A DNA stretch of 64,000 bases from the NCBI RefSeq assembly GCF_001182785.1, contig NZ_CP012099.1, positions 4,152,501-4,216,500 on the forward strand. Direction: 5' to 3'. The translations under genes and the position numbers were made by a program. How positions within the stretch are numbered: position 1 is the stretch's first letter; every line of letters starts with the position of its first letter. The notes under the pieces were generated by a model. It was given only the letters and a program-made list of their open reading frames with translations. It was not told the DNA's origin and did no database searches. The stretch comes from Bacillus thuringiensis (GTDB taxonomy: Bacteria > Bacillota > Bacilli > Bacillales > Bacillaceae_G). Positions 63,735 through 64,000 of this stretch are shown in pieces.

Positions 63735-64000
63735 TTATTCAGCTTCTTGCTCATCAGCAATAGTGTTGAACGTTTCTTGTACCATTTCCCACTCTTCTTC
63801 AGATTCGATTGGAAGTAAAACTCCGCCCTCTTCTTCATTTTGCTCATAAGCCATTGCATCATAAATTGGGTCTCCATCTTCATCTACTTCACCGATTGGA
63901 GAGAAGATTACGTATGATTTTTTACCAAATTTTTCAGCATCAAAAGTGAAAATAATTTCACATAAATGTTCGTTACCTTTTTCGTCTACAATTGTAATTT
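63735..64000 (-). CDS. yrzB: YrzB/DUF1292 family protein (start cut by window edge)
   Basis: C-terminal 88 residues of an acidic small protein: ITIVDEKGNEHLCEIIFTFDAEKFGKKSYVIFSP, GEVDEDGDPIYDAM and a Glu-rich end. DUF1292; function unknown. In Bacillus it follows yrrK (Holliday junction resolvase) and precedes mltG. The 5' end lies beyond the right edge. Confidence 0.92.
   Translation of the reverse strand, partial: ITIVDEKGNEHLCEIIFTFDAEKFGKKSYVIFSPIGEVDEDGDPIYDAMAYEQNEEEGGVLLPIESEEEWEMVQETFNTIADEQEAE

Noticed and set aside
1..64000. CRISPR arrays, prophage, tRNA or rRNA genes
   Set aside because: No regularly spaced direct repeats, phage structural genes, cloverleaf or rRNA sequence seen on either strand.

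Overview
This is a 64 kb chromosomal window from a low-GC, endospore-forming Firmicute, almost certainly a member of the Bacillus cereus group. The support is core sporulation genes (gpr, sda, an uninterrupted sigK), Bacillus-type gene order (hrcA-hemW-lepA-yqxA-gpr-rpsT-holA-yqzM-comEC/EB/EA-comER-yqeM-rsfS-yqeK-nadD-yhbY-aroE-yqeH-yqeG-sda), and three copies of an ATAAA-flanked repeat that fits the B. cereus group repeat bcr1. Most of the window is conserved backbone, so the interest lies mainly in regulatory DNA and small insertions. || Layout. 1-5.1 kb: heat-shock repressor locus (hrcA with a perfect CIRCE, start of grpE), hemW, an HxlR regulator and lepA. 5.3-7.3 kb: yqxA-gpr and divergent rpsT. 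7.3-13.3 kb: holA, yqzM and the competence locus. 13.4-19 kb: a tightly packed operon for ribosome assembly, NAD and shikimate, then sda behind a cluster of DnaA boxes. 19-24.6 kb: psd, sigK, an unknown membrane protein, a frameshifted YcdB/YcdC-type gene, a Zur-box rpmG and a nitroreductase. 24.8-33.5 kb: accessory genes, including a RelP/YwaC-type alarmone synthetase, alkaline phosphatase behind a PhoP-box array, an alpha/beta hydrolase lipoprotein, two DoxX proteins in the window (the other is catD), a small caspase/CHAT-fold protein, a second frameshifted small gene and a TolB-like propeller. 33.6-39.4 kb: a Vpr-like secreted protease, a bcr1 copy, then tandem T-box leaders in front of phenylalanine hydroxylase and pterin carbinolamine dehydratase. 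39.5-46.7 kb: catDE, an XRE-cupin regulator, acetyltransferases, a second bcr1 and a Fur-box iron-siderophore ABC operon ending in an ankyrin gene. 46.8-55 kb: yrhC, an IS150-type insertion sequence, adhE with two Rex operators, and mccB-mccA-mtnN-yrrT. 55-64 kb: yrzA, yrrS, pbpI, greA with a possible leader attenuator, udk, the tRNA wobble-uridine hydroxylation/methylation genes (trhP2, trhP1, trmR), mltG and the start of yrzB. || How parts work together. The mccB-mccA-mtnN-yrrT genes recycle S-adenosylhomocysteine sulfur to cysteine. phhA with phhB converts phenylalanine to tyrosine using and regenerating a pterin cofactor, under tRNA sensing. trmR/trhP1/trhP2 build methoxyuridine at tRNA position 34. 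Sda couples replication initiation to sporulation through DnaA. Environmental inputs legible in the DNA are heat (CIRCE), iron (Fur), zinc (Zur), phosphate (PhoP), NADH/NAD+ (Rex) and aminoacyl-tRNA charging (T-box). || The most noteworthy direct observations are an IS inserted exactly into the loop of the adhE terminator with a CTTT target duplication, tandem T-boxes on phhA, a 51-bp mini-bcr1 beside two full copies, a minimal His/Cys-dyad caspase-fold protein, a three-way-junction element ahead of the secreted protease, and two single-base homopolymer frameshifts. I see no CRISPR array, prophage, tRNA or rRNA gene and no clear multi-gene defence system.
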